Assembly (NCBI RefSeq): GCF_041431415.1
Contig: NZ_CP107845.1
Coordinates: 2,480,001-2,544,000 of the forward strand
Source: Streptomyces sp. NBC_00513
GTDB taxonomy: Bacteria; Actinomycetota; Actinomycetes; Streptomycetales; Streptomycetaceae
Reading direction: 5' to 3'
DNA: 64,000 nt
Part shown: positions 23,605 through 32,308 of the stretch, piece by piece
How the letters are laid out: every line of letters starts with the position of its first letter
How positions within the stretch are numbered: position 1 is the stretch's first letter
Translations under genes and position numbers: made by a program
Notes under the pieces: model-generated
Told to the model about the DNA's origin: nothing
The model's database searches: none
What the model saw: only the letters and a program-made list of their open reading frames with translations

Positions 23605-25632
23605 TCAGAGCAGCTTCAGCGTGACCGCGGACTGGAGCAGCTCCGGGCCCGTCCACGCCGAGCGGGTGCCGGCGTACGCGGTGCCGAAGTCGGCGGTGCC
23701 GAGCAGCAGCTGCTTCTTGGTCCCGTTCGGCGCGGTGATCGGGGCGACCACTCCGGAGGGCGCCTTGACGGTGACGTCCTTGCCGATGCGGTAGGCGGTG
23801 ACCTGGTTGTTCGCGACGGCCTTGTCCCAGGCGGCGCGACGGGTCATCTCGACGCCGGTGTCCTTCATGGTCTGGTTCACGATGGGCGCGCTGGGCGCGT
23901 ACAGCGTGCGGTAGGTGTCGAGGACCTGGTTGAGCACCGGGTACAGGGTGCGGTCCTCGGCCAGGTTGGACTGGTGGACGTAGTGCGGCCGGGGATCGTT
24001 GGCCAGCACGTGGCGCAGGGCCGTCCGGGCCTCCTGCGGGACGATGTGGTTCGTGTAGCCGGTGGTGACGTCGAGCGGGGCCGGCAGACAGGTGGAGGTC
24101 GCCGGGTTGTCCTCGCAGGCGCCGCTGCCGCCGTCGGCACGACTGGTGTAGATCCAGTTGTACTCGTCGGCCATCTCCGCGTTGGTGCCCGTGTTGTAGT
24201 ACACGTTCATCGGGTGGCGCGGAACGGTCAGGGCGCCGCCGACCGCGCGCTGCGCCGGCTCGCGGGAGTTGTCGCTGCCCGCCCACTTGACCCCGTTGTC
24301 GGCGAGCGCGCCCGCCAGGTTGGGGTTGTCCACGGGCTGCTGCGGGGCCGTCTTGAGGCCGGAGTGCTCGCCGGTGACGAGCTCGGTGCGGTCGGTGGTG
24401 ATGCCCTTGGCGGCCGCCCAGTTGTTGTTGTCGCGGATCTGCGCCGAGATCTCGGCGCGGCTCATGTACTGGATCACGCCCTGGGCGTTCTTCTTGCAGG
24501 TCCAGGGGGAGGTGGTGGTGTCCTGCACACAGCCGAGGAACGGGTGCGTGTACGTGTGGTTCATCCAGCGGTACTTGGCCCGGTCCGCCACCAGTTGGGC
24601 GGTCATGGCGTCGACGCCGCCGTGTTCGGTCTTCCACTCCTCGCCCGCGCCCGCGTTGAAGAGCATGTCGAGCTTGAAGTTCTTGGAGGTCTGCCACTGC
24701 GCCGCGTACTGGGCGTCGGCGGCGGTCATCCGGATGGTGCTCTCCTGGCCCTCGCCGCCCGCGCAGGCGTAGTCGCCGGGCGTGCAGTTGAGCTCCTTGC
24801 TCCAGCGGGCGTCCGGGGCGAAGACGTCGTCGACGTGGACCGCGAAGTAGTTGCGCTCCTGGCCGAGGTGGACGCCCTGGGTGAGCCATTCGACGATGCC
24901 CCGGGCCAGCAGCCGGAACTGCTGCTGGTACTGGTTGTAGCCGAAGGTGACGACCAGTTCGCTGCGCCCGTCGTGGGCGTACTCGCCGACGAGCGAGGCC
25001 CGCCCGGAGCCGACGGGCGCGTCGAGGTAGCTGGTGTAGCCGGTGCGCGGCTTGCCCATGAACCCGTAGCTCTCGGGTACCAGGGGCGAGTTGTCCTCGA
25101 AGGTGACCTGACCGCCGAGGTAGCCGAAGGGGCCCGTCTTGCCGGCGGCGGTGACGGCGGCCTGGGTGCCGTCGAGCGTGCCGCTGTAACCGCCGTTGTC
25201 GGTGTACTCCAGTCCGACGCCCGGGTGCGACCAGGTGTAGGCGTCGACCTGGCGGATCCCGTACGTCGTCTCGTACGCGGCGAGCGCCGTCATCTCGGCC
25301 GAACCCGCGCCGAAGGGGTTCTCGTTGGGCAGCACCACGCCCTGGAACTTGGCGCGCGGACGGCCGTCGACCGTGTCGCTCAGGTAGGCGGCGTTGATCA
25401 CCGGGCGGCTGCCGCTGCCCAGGTCGACACGGGTGTACGGGACTCCGGTGTCGCGGAGTTCGGCGGTGATCGCCTCGACCGAGCTGCCGCCGTCGTCGAC
25501 GACCAGCACCCTGAGGTCGATGCGCGGTGTCACGGCGGCCGCCTCGGCGGACGCCGCGGGTACTGCCACGGACATCAGGGTCGCGGCGGCCATCGCCGCG
25601 GCGACCCTGTTCATCCGGTTCTTGTTGACCAT
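23605..25632 (-). CDS. Secreted Agd3-like (CE18) polysaccharide deacetylase
   Basis: A 675-residue exported protein: signal peptide (residues 1-33, AxA cleavage region around PAASAEAAA), an N-terminal domain (~40-250) with LRVLVVDDGG, then a deacetylase domain with HVDDVF (266-271) and NHTYTHPF (His359, His363), the Asp-His-His type metal set of CE4/CE18 enzymes, and a beta-rich C-terminal region. Size and order match Agd3, the galactosaminogalactan deacetylase, rather than short CE4 PgaB-type enzymes. Likely removes acetyl groups from GalNAc outside the cell, making the polymer cationic and adhesive. ATG with GGAAGG; first gene of the five-gene operon. Confidence 0.8.
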   Translation of the reverse strand: MVNKNRMNRVAAAMAAATLMSVAVPAASAEAAAVTPRIDLRVLVVDDGGSSVEAITAELRDTGVPYTRVDLGSGSRPVINAAYLSDTVDGRPRAKFQGVVLPNENPFGAGSAEMTALAAYETTYGIRQVDAYTWSHPGVGLEYTDNGGYSGTLDGTQAAVTAAGKTGPFGYLGGQVTFEDNSPLVPESYGFMGKPRTGYTSYLDAPVGSGRASLVGEYAHDGRSELVVTFGYNQYQQQFRLLARGIVEWLTQGVHLGQERNYFAVHVDDVFAPDARWSKELNCTPGDYACAGGEGQESTIRMTAADAQYAAQWQTSKNFKLDMLFNAGAGEEWKTEHGGVDAMTAQLVADRAKYRWMNHTYTHPFLGCVQDTTTSPWTCKKNAQGVIQYMSRAEISAQIRDNNNWAAAKGITTDRTELVTGEHSGLKTAPQQPVDNPNLAGALADNGVKWAGSDNSREPAQRAVGGALTVPRHPMNVYYNTGTNAEMADEYNWIYTSRADGGSGACEDNPATSTCLPAPLDVTTGYTNHIVPQEARTALRHVLANDPRPHYVHQSNLAEDRTLYPVLNQVLDTYRTLYAPSAPIVNQTMKDTGVEMTRRAAWDKAVANNQVTAYRIGKDVTVKAPSGVVAPITAPNGTKKQLLLGTADFGTAYAGTRSAWTGPELLQSAVTLKLL

Positions 25633-25714
25633 TTCGGCCTTCCCCCCGCAGGCCTCCCGACGACTTGGGCCGCATGGCGTTCGGCCGCGCCGGGGAGGCT
25701 CTGTGGAAATCATG

Positions 25715-25739
25715 CAAAGGGACCCCGCGTCCCCTTGCG
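25715..25739 (-). promoter_or_regulatory. Operator-like dyad upstream of the polysaccharide operon
   Basis: GCAAAGGGAC and GTCCCCTTGC are inverted with a 5-base centre and one mismatch. A -10-like CATGAT on the minus strand abuts it (25710-25715), about 80 bases from the deacetylase ATG. A second dyad, CGAGAG-n10-CTCTCG (25739-25760), adjoins it. The 357-base gap between this operon and pepA shows nothing else coding. Confidence 0.45.
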
Positions 25740-25989
25740 AGAGCGGCATCACTCTCTCGGACCCCGTCAGGTCTAAAGGGCAAACCTGGAACAGAGGCCA
25801 CAGATGGGTGAACCTGTCGGCGTCCTGATCGAACAACTTGCCAAACCTTCGAGTGACGTACGACGAGTGCGTCGGCGTAGGCTCGTTTCCGGCGGCCGTC
25901 GAGCCGGAATACGATCGCTGCGGAGCGGCCGGCGACCCCGACGCGACCGCAGCGCCCACATACACAAACGGAAGCGAGACTTCACCACC

Positions 25990-27519
25990 GTGACTGCTCT
26001 GACTCTCAGCACTGCCGGCGCCGCGACGTTGCGCGCCGACGCCCTCGTGGTCGGCGTGGCGAAGGGCGCCAAGGGCCCCGTGGTCGCCGCAGGCGCCGAG
26101 GCCGTGGACAAGGCGTTCGGCGGAAAGCTCGCCACCGTGCTTGACGCGCTCGGCGCCTCGGGCGCGGAAGGCGAGATCACCAAGCTGCCCGCGCCCACCG
26201 GCCTCAAGGTCCCGGTCGTGCTGGCGGTCGGTCTGGGCTCCGTACCGGAGCAGGACGAGTCCTACGACGAGGAGGCGCTGCGCCGCGCCGCCGGATCCGC
26301 CGCCCGCGCCCTGCACGGCGTGAAGAAGGCCGCCTTCGCGCTTCCCCTCGACGACGCCTCCGCCGTCACCGCGGTCGCCGAGGGCGCGCTGCTCGGCGCG
26401 TACGCCTTCACCGTCTACCAGGGCGGCGAGAAGAAGGCCGCCAAGGGCGAGGGCCCCAAGCAGCCCCTCGCCGAGATCGCCCTGCTCGGCGCCAAGCCGC
26501 GCGACAAGGAGCACAAGGCCGCGGCCGAGCGCGCCATCGTCGTCGCGACCGAGGTCAACATCGCGCGTGACCTGGTCAACACCCCGCCGAACGACCTCAC
26601 CCCCGAGGCCTTCGCCGCCGTCGCGTCCGCGGCCGCGAAGGAGAACGGCATCAAGGTCCAGGTGCTGGACGAGAAGGCCCTCGTCAAGGGTGGCTTCGGC
26701 GGCATCATGGGCGTCGGCAAGGGCTCCGAGAACCCGCCGCGCCTGGTGAAGCTCAGCTACACCCACTCCAAGGCGGCGAAGACCCTCGCCTTCGTCGGCA
26801 AGGGCATCACCTACGACTCGGGCGGCATCTCCCTGAAGCCGGCCGGTCACAACGAGACGATGAAGTGCGACATGGCCGGCGCCGCCGCCGTGTTCGCCGC
26901 CGTCGTCGCGGCCGCCAAGCTGGGCCTCCAGGTCAACGTCACCGGCTGGCTCGCGCTCGCCGAGAACATGCCGTCCGGCTCCGCCACCAAGCCCGGCGAC
27001 GTGCTGCGCATGTACAGCGGCAAGACCGTCGAGGTCCTCAACACCGACGCCGAGGGCCGTCTCGTCCTGGGCGACGCGCTGACCAAGGCCTCCGAGGAGA
27101 ACCCGGACGCGATCGTCGACGTCGCCACCCTGACCGGCGCCATGGTGCTGGCCCTGGGTGACCGGACCTTCGCCGTGATGGCCAACGACGACGCCTTCCG
27201 CACCTCGATCCACGAGATCGCCGAGGAGGTCGGCGAGGCCTCCTGGCCGATGCCGCTCCCCGCGGACCTGCGCAAGACCATGGACTCCCCCACCGCCGAC
27301 ATCGCCAACATGGGTGTCCGCATGGGCGGCGGCCTGGTGGCCGGCCTCTTCCTCCAGGAGTTCGTCGGCGAGGGCATCACCTGGGCCCACCTCGACATCG
27401 CGGGCCCCGCCTTCCACGAGGGCGCCCCGTACGGCTACACCCCCAAGGGCGGCACCGGCTCGGCCGTGCGCACCCTGGTGCGGCTGGCCGAGCGCACCGC
27501 CACGGGCGACCTGGGCTGA
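25990..27519 (+). CDS. pepA: Leucyl aminopeptidase (M17 family)
   Basis: Removes N-terminal residues, preferably Leu, in the cytoplasm using two metal ions. The 509-residue protein has the M17 signature NTDAEGRLVLGDAL, the metal/Lys motif FVGKGITYDSGGIS and MKCDMAGAAAV. An Ala-rich N-terminal macro-like domain covers roughly the first 170 residues. The GTG at 25990 follows GGAAGCGAG; the frame open to 25804 is basic low-complexity sequence and unlikely to be translated. Divergent from the polysaccharide operon, followed by a perfect terminator. Confidence 0.95.
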   Translation: MTALTLSTAGAATLRADALVVGVAKGAKGPVVAAGAEAVDKAFGGKLATVLDALGASGAEGEITKLPAPTGLKVPVVLAVGLGSVPEQDESYDEEALRRAAGSAARALHGVKKAAFALPLDDASAVTAVAEGALLGAYAFTVYQGGEKKAAKGEGPKQPLAEIALLGAKPRDKEHKAAAERAIVVATEVNIARDLVNTPPNDLTPEAFAAVASAAAKENGIKVQVLDEKALVKGGFGGIMGVGKGSENPPRLVKLSYTHSKAAKTLAFVGKGITYDSGGISLKPAGHNETMKCDMAGAAAVFAAVVAAAKLGLQVNVTGWLALAENMPSGSATKPGDVLRMYSGKTVEVLNTDAEGRLVLGDALTKASEENPDAIVDVATLTGAMVLALGDRTFAVMANDDAFRTSIHEIAEEVGEASWPMPLPADLRKTMDSPTADIANMGVRMGGGLVAGLFLQEFVGEGITWAHLDIAGPAFHEGAPYGYTPKGGTGSAVRTLVRLAERTATGDLG

Positions 27520-27552
27520 CGCGACCGCGATCCGTCTCGCCAGGTGGGACGG

Positions 27553-27592
27553 AACGCGCCCCGGGACCCCGGTCGGGGTCCCGGGGCGCGTT
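27553..27592 (+). terminator. pepA terminator
   Basis: An 18-bp perfect stem (27553-27570 with 27575-27592) has a 4-base GGTC loop. The rest of the 311-base gap before lpd shows no gene. Confidence 0.85.
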
Positions 27593-27830
27593 CGCCCTGG
27601 ACGAAACCTCGAGGATCAGTAGGTTTCTACGCAGTGGTAACCCCCGGTTCGGGCGGAACGACGGTCCAGAGCCGGGGCCCGGCGTCCCGCGTTCCCCCGA
27701 CAAATGCGAAGATGGGTTCTCGGCAGGACAGGGCCCCCACCACAGGGCCGAAGAAACAAGCGGCCGATTACCAGCCGCCGCCCCGGTCACAGAGGACCGG
27801 TGCCCGGCGCACATGCATGGAGGACGTGAC

Positions 27831-29219
27831 GTGGCGAACGACGCCAGCACCGTTTTCGACCTAGTGATCCTCGGCGGTGGCAGTGGCGGTTACGCCGCGG
27901 CGCTGCGCGCATCCCAGCTGGGTCTCGACGTTGCGCTGATCGAGAAGAACAAGCTCGGCGGCACCTGCCTGCACAACGGCTGCATCCCCACGAAGGCACT
28001 GCTGCACGCCGGTGAGATCGCGGACCAGGCGCGCGAAGCCGCCCAGTTCGGTGTCAAGGCCTCCTTCGAGGGCATCGACATCGCGGGTGTGCACAAGTAC
28101 AAGGACGACGTCATCTCGGGCCTGTACAAGGGTCTCCAGGGTCTCGTCGCCTCGCGCAAGGTGACCTACATCGAGGGTGAGGGCCGCCTCTCCTCGCCGA
28201 CCTCCGTCGACGTCGACGGCCGCACCATCCAGGGCCGCCACGTCCTGCTGGCGACCGGCTCCGTGCCGAAGTCGCTGCCGGGCCTGGACATCGACGGAAA
28301 CCGCATCATCTCCTCGGACCACGCGCTCGTCCTGGACCGCGTGCCCGAGTCCGCGATCATCCTGGGCGGCGGCGTCATCGGCGTCGAGTTCGCCTCGGCG
28401 TGGAAGTCCTTCGGCACCGACGTCACCGTCATCGAGGGTCTCAAGCACCTCGTGCCGGTAGAGGACGAGAACAGCTCCAAGCTTCTTGAGCGCGCGTTCC
28501 GCAAGCGCGGCATCAAGTTCAACCTCGGCACCTTCTTCGAGAAGGCCGAGTACACCGAGAACGGTGTCCGCGTCACCCTCGCCGACGGCAAGACCTTCGA
28601 GGCGGAGGTGCTGCTGGTCGCGATCGGCCGCGGCCCGGTCTCGCAGGGTCTGGGTTACGAGGAGCAGGGCGTCGCGATGGACCGCGGCTACGTCCTGGTC
28701 GACGAGTACATGCAGACCAACGTGCCGAGCATCTCGGCCGTCGGTGACCTCGTCCCGACCCTGCAGCTCGCACACGTCGGCTTCGCCGAGGGCATCCTCG
28801 TCGCCGAGCGTCTGGCCGGCCTCAAGGCCGTCCCGATCGACTACGACGGTGTGCCGCGCGTCACGTACTGCCACCCCGAGGTCGCCTCCGTCGGCATCAC
28901 CGAGGCCAAGGCCAAGGAGATCTACGGGGCGGACAAGGTCGTGGCCCTGAAGTACAACCTGGCGGGCAACGGCAAGAGCAAGATCCTCAAGACCGCGGGC
29001 GAGATCAAGCTCGTCCAGGTCAAGGACGGTGCCGTGGTCGGCGTCCACATGGTCGGTGACCGGATGGGCGAGCAGGTCGGCGAAGCCCAGTTGATCTACA
29101 ACTGGGAAGCTCTGCCGGCCGAGGTCGCGCAGCTCATCCACGCGCACCCGACCCAGAACGAAGCGCTCGGCGAGGCCCACCTGGCCCTTGCCGGCAAGCC
29201 GCTTCACTCCCACGACTAA
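27831..29219 (+). CDS. lpdA: Dihydrolipoyl dehydrogenase (E3)
   Basis: The FAD enzyme that reoxidises dihydrolipoamide for 2-oxoacid dehydrogenase complexes. 462 residues: FAD motif VILGGGSGGYAAA, redox disulfide GGTCLHNGC (Cys46, Cys51), NAD motif ILGGGVIGVEFAS, and the C-terminal HAHPTQNEALGEA with the active-site His-Glu. GTG start with GGAGGA six bases upstream; an in-frame ATG at 27813 overlaps that site region and is less likely. It is followed after 93 bases by the E2 gene, with which it works. Confidence 0.96.
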   Translation: MANDASTVFDLVILGGGSGGYAAALRASQLGLDVALIEKNKLGGTCLHNGCIPTKALLHAGEIADQAREAAQFGVKASFEGIDIAGVHKYKDDVISGLYKGLQGLVASRKVTYIEGEGRLSSPTSVDVDGRTIQGRHVLLATGSVPKSLPGLDIDGNRIISSDHALVLDRVPESAIILGGGVIGVEFASAWKSFGTDVTVIEGLKHLVPVEDENSSKLLERAFRKRGIKFNLGTFFEKAEYTENGVRVTLADGKTFEAEVLLVAIGRGPVSQGLGYEEQGVAMDRGYVLVDEYMQTNVPSISAVGDLVPTLQLAHVGFAEGILVAERLAGLKAVPIDYDGVPRVTYCHPEVASVGITEAKAKEIYGADKVVALKYNLAGNGKSKILKTAGEIKLVQVKDGAVVGVHMVGDRMGEQVGEAQLIYNWEALPAEVAQLIHAHPTQNEALGEAHLALAGKPLHSHD

Positions 29220-29250
29220 TCGTCACGGGCGCGACGACCACTTCCGTACT

Positions 29251-29284
29251 TCCCCAAGCTCTCGACTCCGCTCGAGCTGGGGGA
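29251..29284. repeat. REP-like palindromic element between lpd and the E2 gene
   Basis: TCCCCAAGCTC at the left pairs with GAGCTGGGGGA at the right with one mismatch, enclosing CTCGACTCCGCTCG. The sequence resembles a hairpin I associate with dispersed intergenic repeats in Streptomyces. It occupies most of the lpd-E2 spacer and could attenuate or stabilise the transcript. Confidence 0.6.
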
Positions 29285-29312
29285 GACCCCACCGTTAGGA
29301 GCAACTGAAACC

Positions 29313-31133
29313 ATGTCGGTTTCCGTAACCCTTCCGGCGCTCGGTGAGAGCGTCACCGAGGGCACTGTCACCCGTTGGCTGAAGGCCGAGGGCGAGCGCG
29401 TCGAGGCCGACGAGCCGTTGCTCGAGGTATCGACCGACAAGGTCGACACCGAGATCCCGTCGCCCGTGTCCGGCATCCTGGCCTCCATCAAGGTCGCCGA
29501 GGACGAGACCGTCGAGGTCGGCGCCGAGCTGGCCGTCATCGACGACGGCTCGGGCGCCCCGGCCCCGGCCGAGGCCGAGACGGTCACCGCCGAGGCACCC
29601 GCCGAGGCTCCGGCCGAGGCCCCCGCCGAGGCGGCTCCGGCTGCCGAGGCTCCCGCCGCCGAGGCCCCGGCCGCCGAGGCACCCGCCGCCGCGCCTGCCG
29701 CGTCCGGTACGGACGTCACCCTCCCCGCCCTGGGCGAGAGCGTCACCGAGGGCACCGTCACCCGCTGGCTGAAGCAGGTCGGCGAGTCGGTCGAGGCCGA
29801 CGAGCCGCTGCTGGAGGTCTCGACCGACAAGGTCGACACCGAGATCCCCGCCCCGGTCTCCGGCACCCTGCTGGAGATCCTGGTCGGCGAGGACGAGACC
29901 GCCGAGGTCGGCGCTCGCCTGGCCGTCATCGGTGTCGCCGGCGCGGCTCCCGCGGCTGCTCCGGCCGAGGCCGCCCCGGCTCCGGCCGAGGCCGCCGCTC
30001 CCGCCGCCGCCCCGGCTCCGGTGGAGGCTGCCGCTCCGGCCGCCGCCCCGGCTCCGGTCCAGGCCGCTCCCGCGGCTGCCGCTCCGGCTCCCGTGGCGGC
30101 TCCGGCCGCCGCTCCGGCGCAGGCCGCTCCGGCCGCTCAGGCTCCGGCCGCCGCGGCTCCCGTGGCCCCGGCCGCTCCCGCCGCTCCGGCCTCGGCCGGT
30201 GACGAGGGCGCGTACGTGACCCCGCTGGTGCGCAAGCTCGCCTCGGAGTCCGGCGTCGACCTGTCCTCGGTCTCGGGCTCCGGTGTCGGTGGCCGTATCC
30301 GCAAGCAGGACGTCCTGGCCGCCGCCGAGGCCGCCAAGGCCGCCGCCGCCGCTCCGGCGCCGGCAGCCGCCGCTGCCGCTCCGGCCGCCAAGGCTCCGGC
30401 CGCGGTGTCCGAGCTGCGTGGCCAGACCGTCAAGATGACCCGCATGCGCAAGGTCATCGGCGACAACATGATGAAGGCCCTGCACTCGCAGGCGCAGCTC
30501 AGCTCCGTGGTCGAGGTGGACATCACCAAGATCATGAAGCTGCGCGAGAAGGCCAAGGGCGCGTTCCTGGCCCGTGAGGGCGTCAAGCTCTCGCCGATGC
30601 CGTTCTTCGTCAAGGCCGCGGCCCAGGCGCTGAAGGCCCACGCGGTCGTCAACGCCCGGATCAACGAGGACGAGGGCACCATCACCTACTTCGACTCGGA
30701 GAACATCGGCATCGCCGTGGACTCCGAGAAGGGCCTGATGACCCCGGTCATCAAGGGTGCCGGTGACCTCAACCTGGCGGGCATCTCCAAGGCGACCGCC
30801 GACCTGGCCGCCAAGGTCCGCGGCAACAAGATCACGCCGGACGAGCTGTCGGGCGCGACCTTCACCATCAGCAACACCGGCTCGCGCGGCGCCCTGTTCG
30901 ACACGGTCATCGTGCCGCCGAACCAGGTCGCCATCCTGGGCATCGGTGCCACGGTCAAGCGCCCGGTGGTCATCGAGACCGCCGAGGGCACGAACATCGG
31001 CATCCGCGACATGACGTACCTGACCCTGTCCTACGACCACCGCCTGGTGGACGGCGCGGACGCGGCCCGGTACCTCTCGGCCGTCAAGGCCATCCTGGAA
31101 GCCGGCGAGTTCGAGGTCGAGCTCGGCCTGTAG
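29313..31133 (+). CDS. sucB: Dihydrolipoyl acyl/succinyltransferase (E2) with two lipoyl domains
   Basis: Core E2 of a 2-oxoacid dehydrogenase complex, 606 residues. Two nearly identical lipoyl domains (about 1-80 and 130-210), each with the lipoylated Lys in [12 protein letters not shown], are joined by Ala/Pro/Glu-rich linkers. A peripheral-subunit-binding domain follows ([20 protein letters not shown], about residue 305), then the catalytic domain ending with [15 protein letters not shown] (His-Asp). In Streptomyces this gene is usually called 2-oxoglutarate dehydrogenase E2; a role with the pyruvate E1 encoded nearby is also possible. ATG with TTAGGAG upstream. Confidence 0.93.
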   Translation: MSVSVTLPALGESVTEGTVTRWLKAEGERVEADEPLLEVSTDKVDTEIPSPVSGILASIKVAEDETVEVGAELAVIDDGSGAPAPAEAETVTAEAPAEAPAEAPAEAAPAAEAPAAEAPAAEAPAAAPAASGTDVTLPALGESVTEGTVTRWLKQVGESVEADEPLLEVSTDKVDTEIPAPVSGTLLEILVGEDETAEVGARLAVIGVAGAAPAAAPAEAAPAPAEAAAPAAAPAPVEAAAPAAAPAPVQAAPAAAAPAPVAAPAAAPAQAAPAAQAPAAAAPVAPAAPAAPASAGDEGAYVTPLVRKLASESGVDLSSVSGSGVGGRIRKQDVLAAAEAAKAAAAAPAPAAAAAAPAAKAPAAVSELRGQTVKMTRMRKVIGDNMMKALHSQAQLSSVVEVDITKIMKLREKAKGAFLAREGVKLSPMPFFVKAAAQALKAHAVVNARINEDEGTITYFDSENIGIAVDSEKGLMTPVIKGAGDLNLAGISKATADLAAKVRGNKITPDELSGATFTISNTGSRGALFDTVIVPPNQVAILGIGATVKRPVVIETAEGTNIGIRDMTYLTLSYDHRLVDGADAARYLSAVKAILEAGEFEVELGL

Positions 31134-31164
31134 GGCTCACGCCCCCGCGGCATCCGCTCGATAC

Positions 31165-31201
31165 GGCGTCCCCGTCCGGAACCACTCCGGGCGGGGGCGC
31201 C
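31165..31201 (+). terminator. E2 gene terminator
   Basis: A 15-bp stem with two G-U pairs (31165-31179 with 31187-31201) and a 7-base loop lies shortly after the stop codon. Confidence 0.65.
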
Positions 31202-31367
31202 GTCGTCGTGTCCGGGCGGCGTCCCCGCCGGGTGGGGCGAGCCGGCCGGAACGGTCTTGTAACCAGCCTCACCCGGGGTCCCCGCCCCGGAACACCTCGC
31301 TCAGGGCTACTCCGCCGTATTGTCTACGCATCAGAGCCCTGCGTGCCCCTCAGGAGATGAAGCGCCG

Positions 31368-31994
31368 ATGATCACCCCACCCGTCGTGCACTCGCTGCGC
31401 GAGCAGATCCGCGAGCACATCGTGGAGGGGATCGTCAGCGGCCGTTGGAAGCCCGGCGAGCGGATCGTCGAGCGCCGGATCGCCGTCGAGCTGGAGGTCA
31501 GCCAAACGCCCGTACGGGAGGCGTTGCGCGAGCTGGAGACGCTGCGGCTGATCGAGTCCGCGCCGAACAAGGGCGTCCGCGTACGGAACCTCTCCGCGGC
31601 CGACCTGGAGGAGATCTACCCGGTCCGGGCCGGTCTGGAGCAGATCGCCGCCGAGCTGGCCGCGCCCCGGCTGGCGGCCGACTGCACGGCGCTGGAGCCG
31701 CACGTGGCGGCCCTGTGGGAGGCGGACCGCACCGAGGACGGCACGGCGCAGGTGCGGCACACGGTGGGCTTCCACCGCGAGATGGTGCGGGCGGCCGGGA
31801 ACAGCGTGCTGCTGCACACCTGGGAGAGCCTGGGCATCGAGGTGTTCACGGCCCTGTCCATCCGCTGGCTCGGTACCGTCCAGAAGTCGTACGCGGAGGA
31901 ACACGAGGCGCTCGTGGCGGCGTTCCGCGGTCAGGATCCGGACATCGGGCTGCTCGTGAAGCGGCATGTCCTGGGCTGCGCGCCGCGCGCCTGA
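31368..31994 (+). CDS. GntR family (FadR/FCD) transcriptional regulator
   Basis: A 208-residue repressor: N-terminal winged helix ([38 protein letters not shown]) and a C-terminal all-helical FCD ligand domain (about 85-205). FCD domains bind organic acids, and related PdhR senses pyruvate. The next gene is the pyruvate dehydrogenase E1, so control of aceE is a natural guess. The ATG at 31368 is chosen because it begins the conserved domain; a TTG at 31320 would add 16 residues. The AGGAG site is somewhat far upstream. A strong terminator separates it from aceE. Confidence 0.9.
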   Translation: MITPPVVHSLREQIREHIVEGIVSGRWKPGERIVERRIAVELEVSQTPVREALRELETLRLIESAPNKGVRVRNLSAADLEEIYPVRAGLEQIAAELAAPRLAADCTALEPHVAALWEADRTEDGTAQVRHTVGFHREMVRAAGNSVLLHTWESLGIEVFTALSIRWLGTVQKSYAEEHEALVAAFRGQDPDIGLLVKRHVLGCAPRA

Positions 31995-32112
31995 CGAACG
32001 TCCCCGCGCCTTCGGCAAGACTGCTGAAACCGCTTCCGACCTGGGGTTTCGAGCGGCTCTCCAGGGAGCCGCCGGCGCGTCGACCTGTACTGGTTCCACG
32101 ACGCGAGACCAC

Positions 32113-32149
32113 CGGCACCGGGTGCCTTGAGCCATGGCACCCGGTGCCG
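32113..32149 (+). terminator. Terminator of the GntR gene
   Basis: CGGCACCGGGTGCC and GGCACCCGGTGCCG form a perfect 14-bp stem with a 9-base loop, followed by a short T-rich stretch. Confidence 0.8.
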
Positions 32150-32185
32150 ACTTTCGCCCCTTGGACATTTAATTGTCACTTTTAT

Positions 32186-32215
32186 TTGATCGATCATCGA
32201 TCAGCGCTTTACAGT
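32186..32215 (+). promoter_or_regulatory. aceE promoter with a 17-bp palindromic operator
   Basis: An unusually AT-rich stretch (32161-32220) contains TTGATC (32186-32191) and TACAGT (32210-32215) 18 bases apart, a good housekeeping promoter. A perfect palindrome, TGATCGATCATCGATCA (32187-32203), overlaps the -35, the classic place for a repressor. The remaining 3' part of the 314-base gap is untranslated leader. Confidence 0.65.
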
Positions 32216-32308
32216 CAACGCGGACCCCACCCGGGTCCATCGACCCTGTCCTGCCCGTCAGGGATTTTCTTCACCACCTCTCCTTTGTCCGGAAGGCGGC
32301 GCACACCG

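Noticed and set aside
23605..27417. One very long minus frame of 1270 codons spanning pepA and the deacetylase
   Set aside because: The 5' half is antisense to pepA; the real deacetylase begins at the signal peptide with GGAAGG at 25632.
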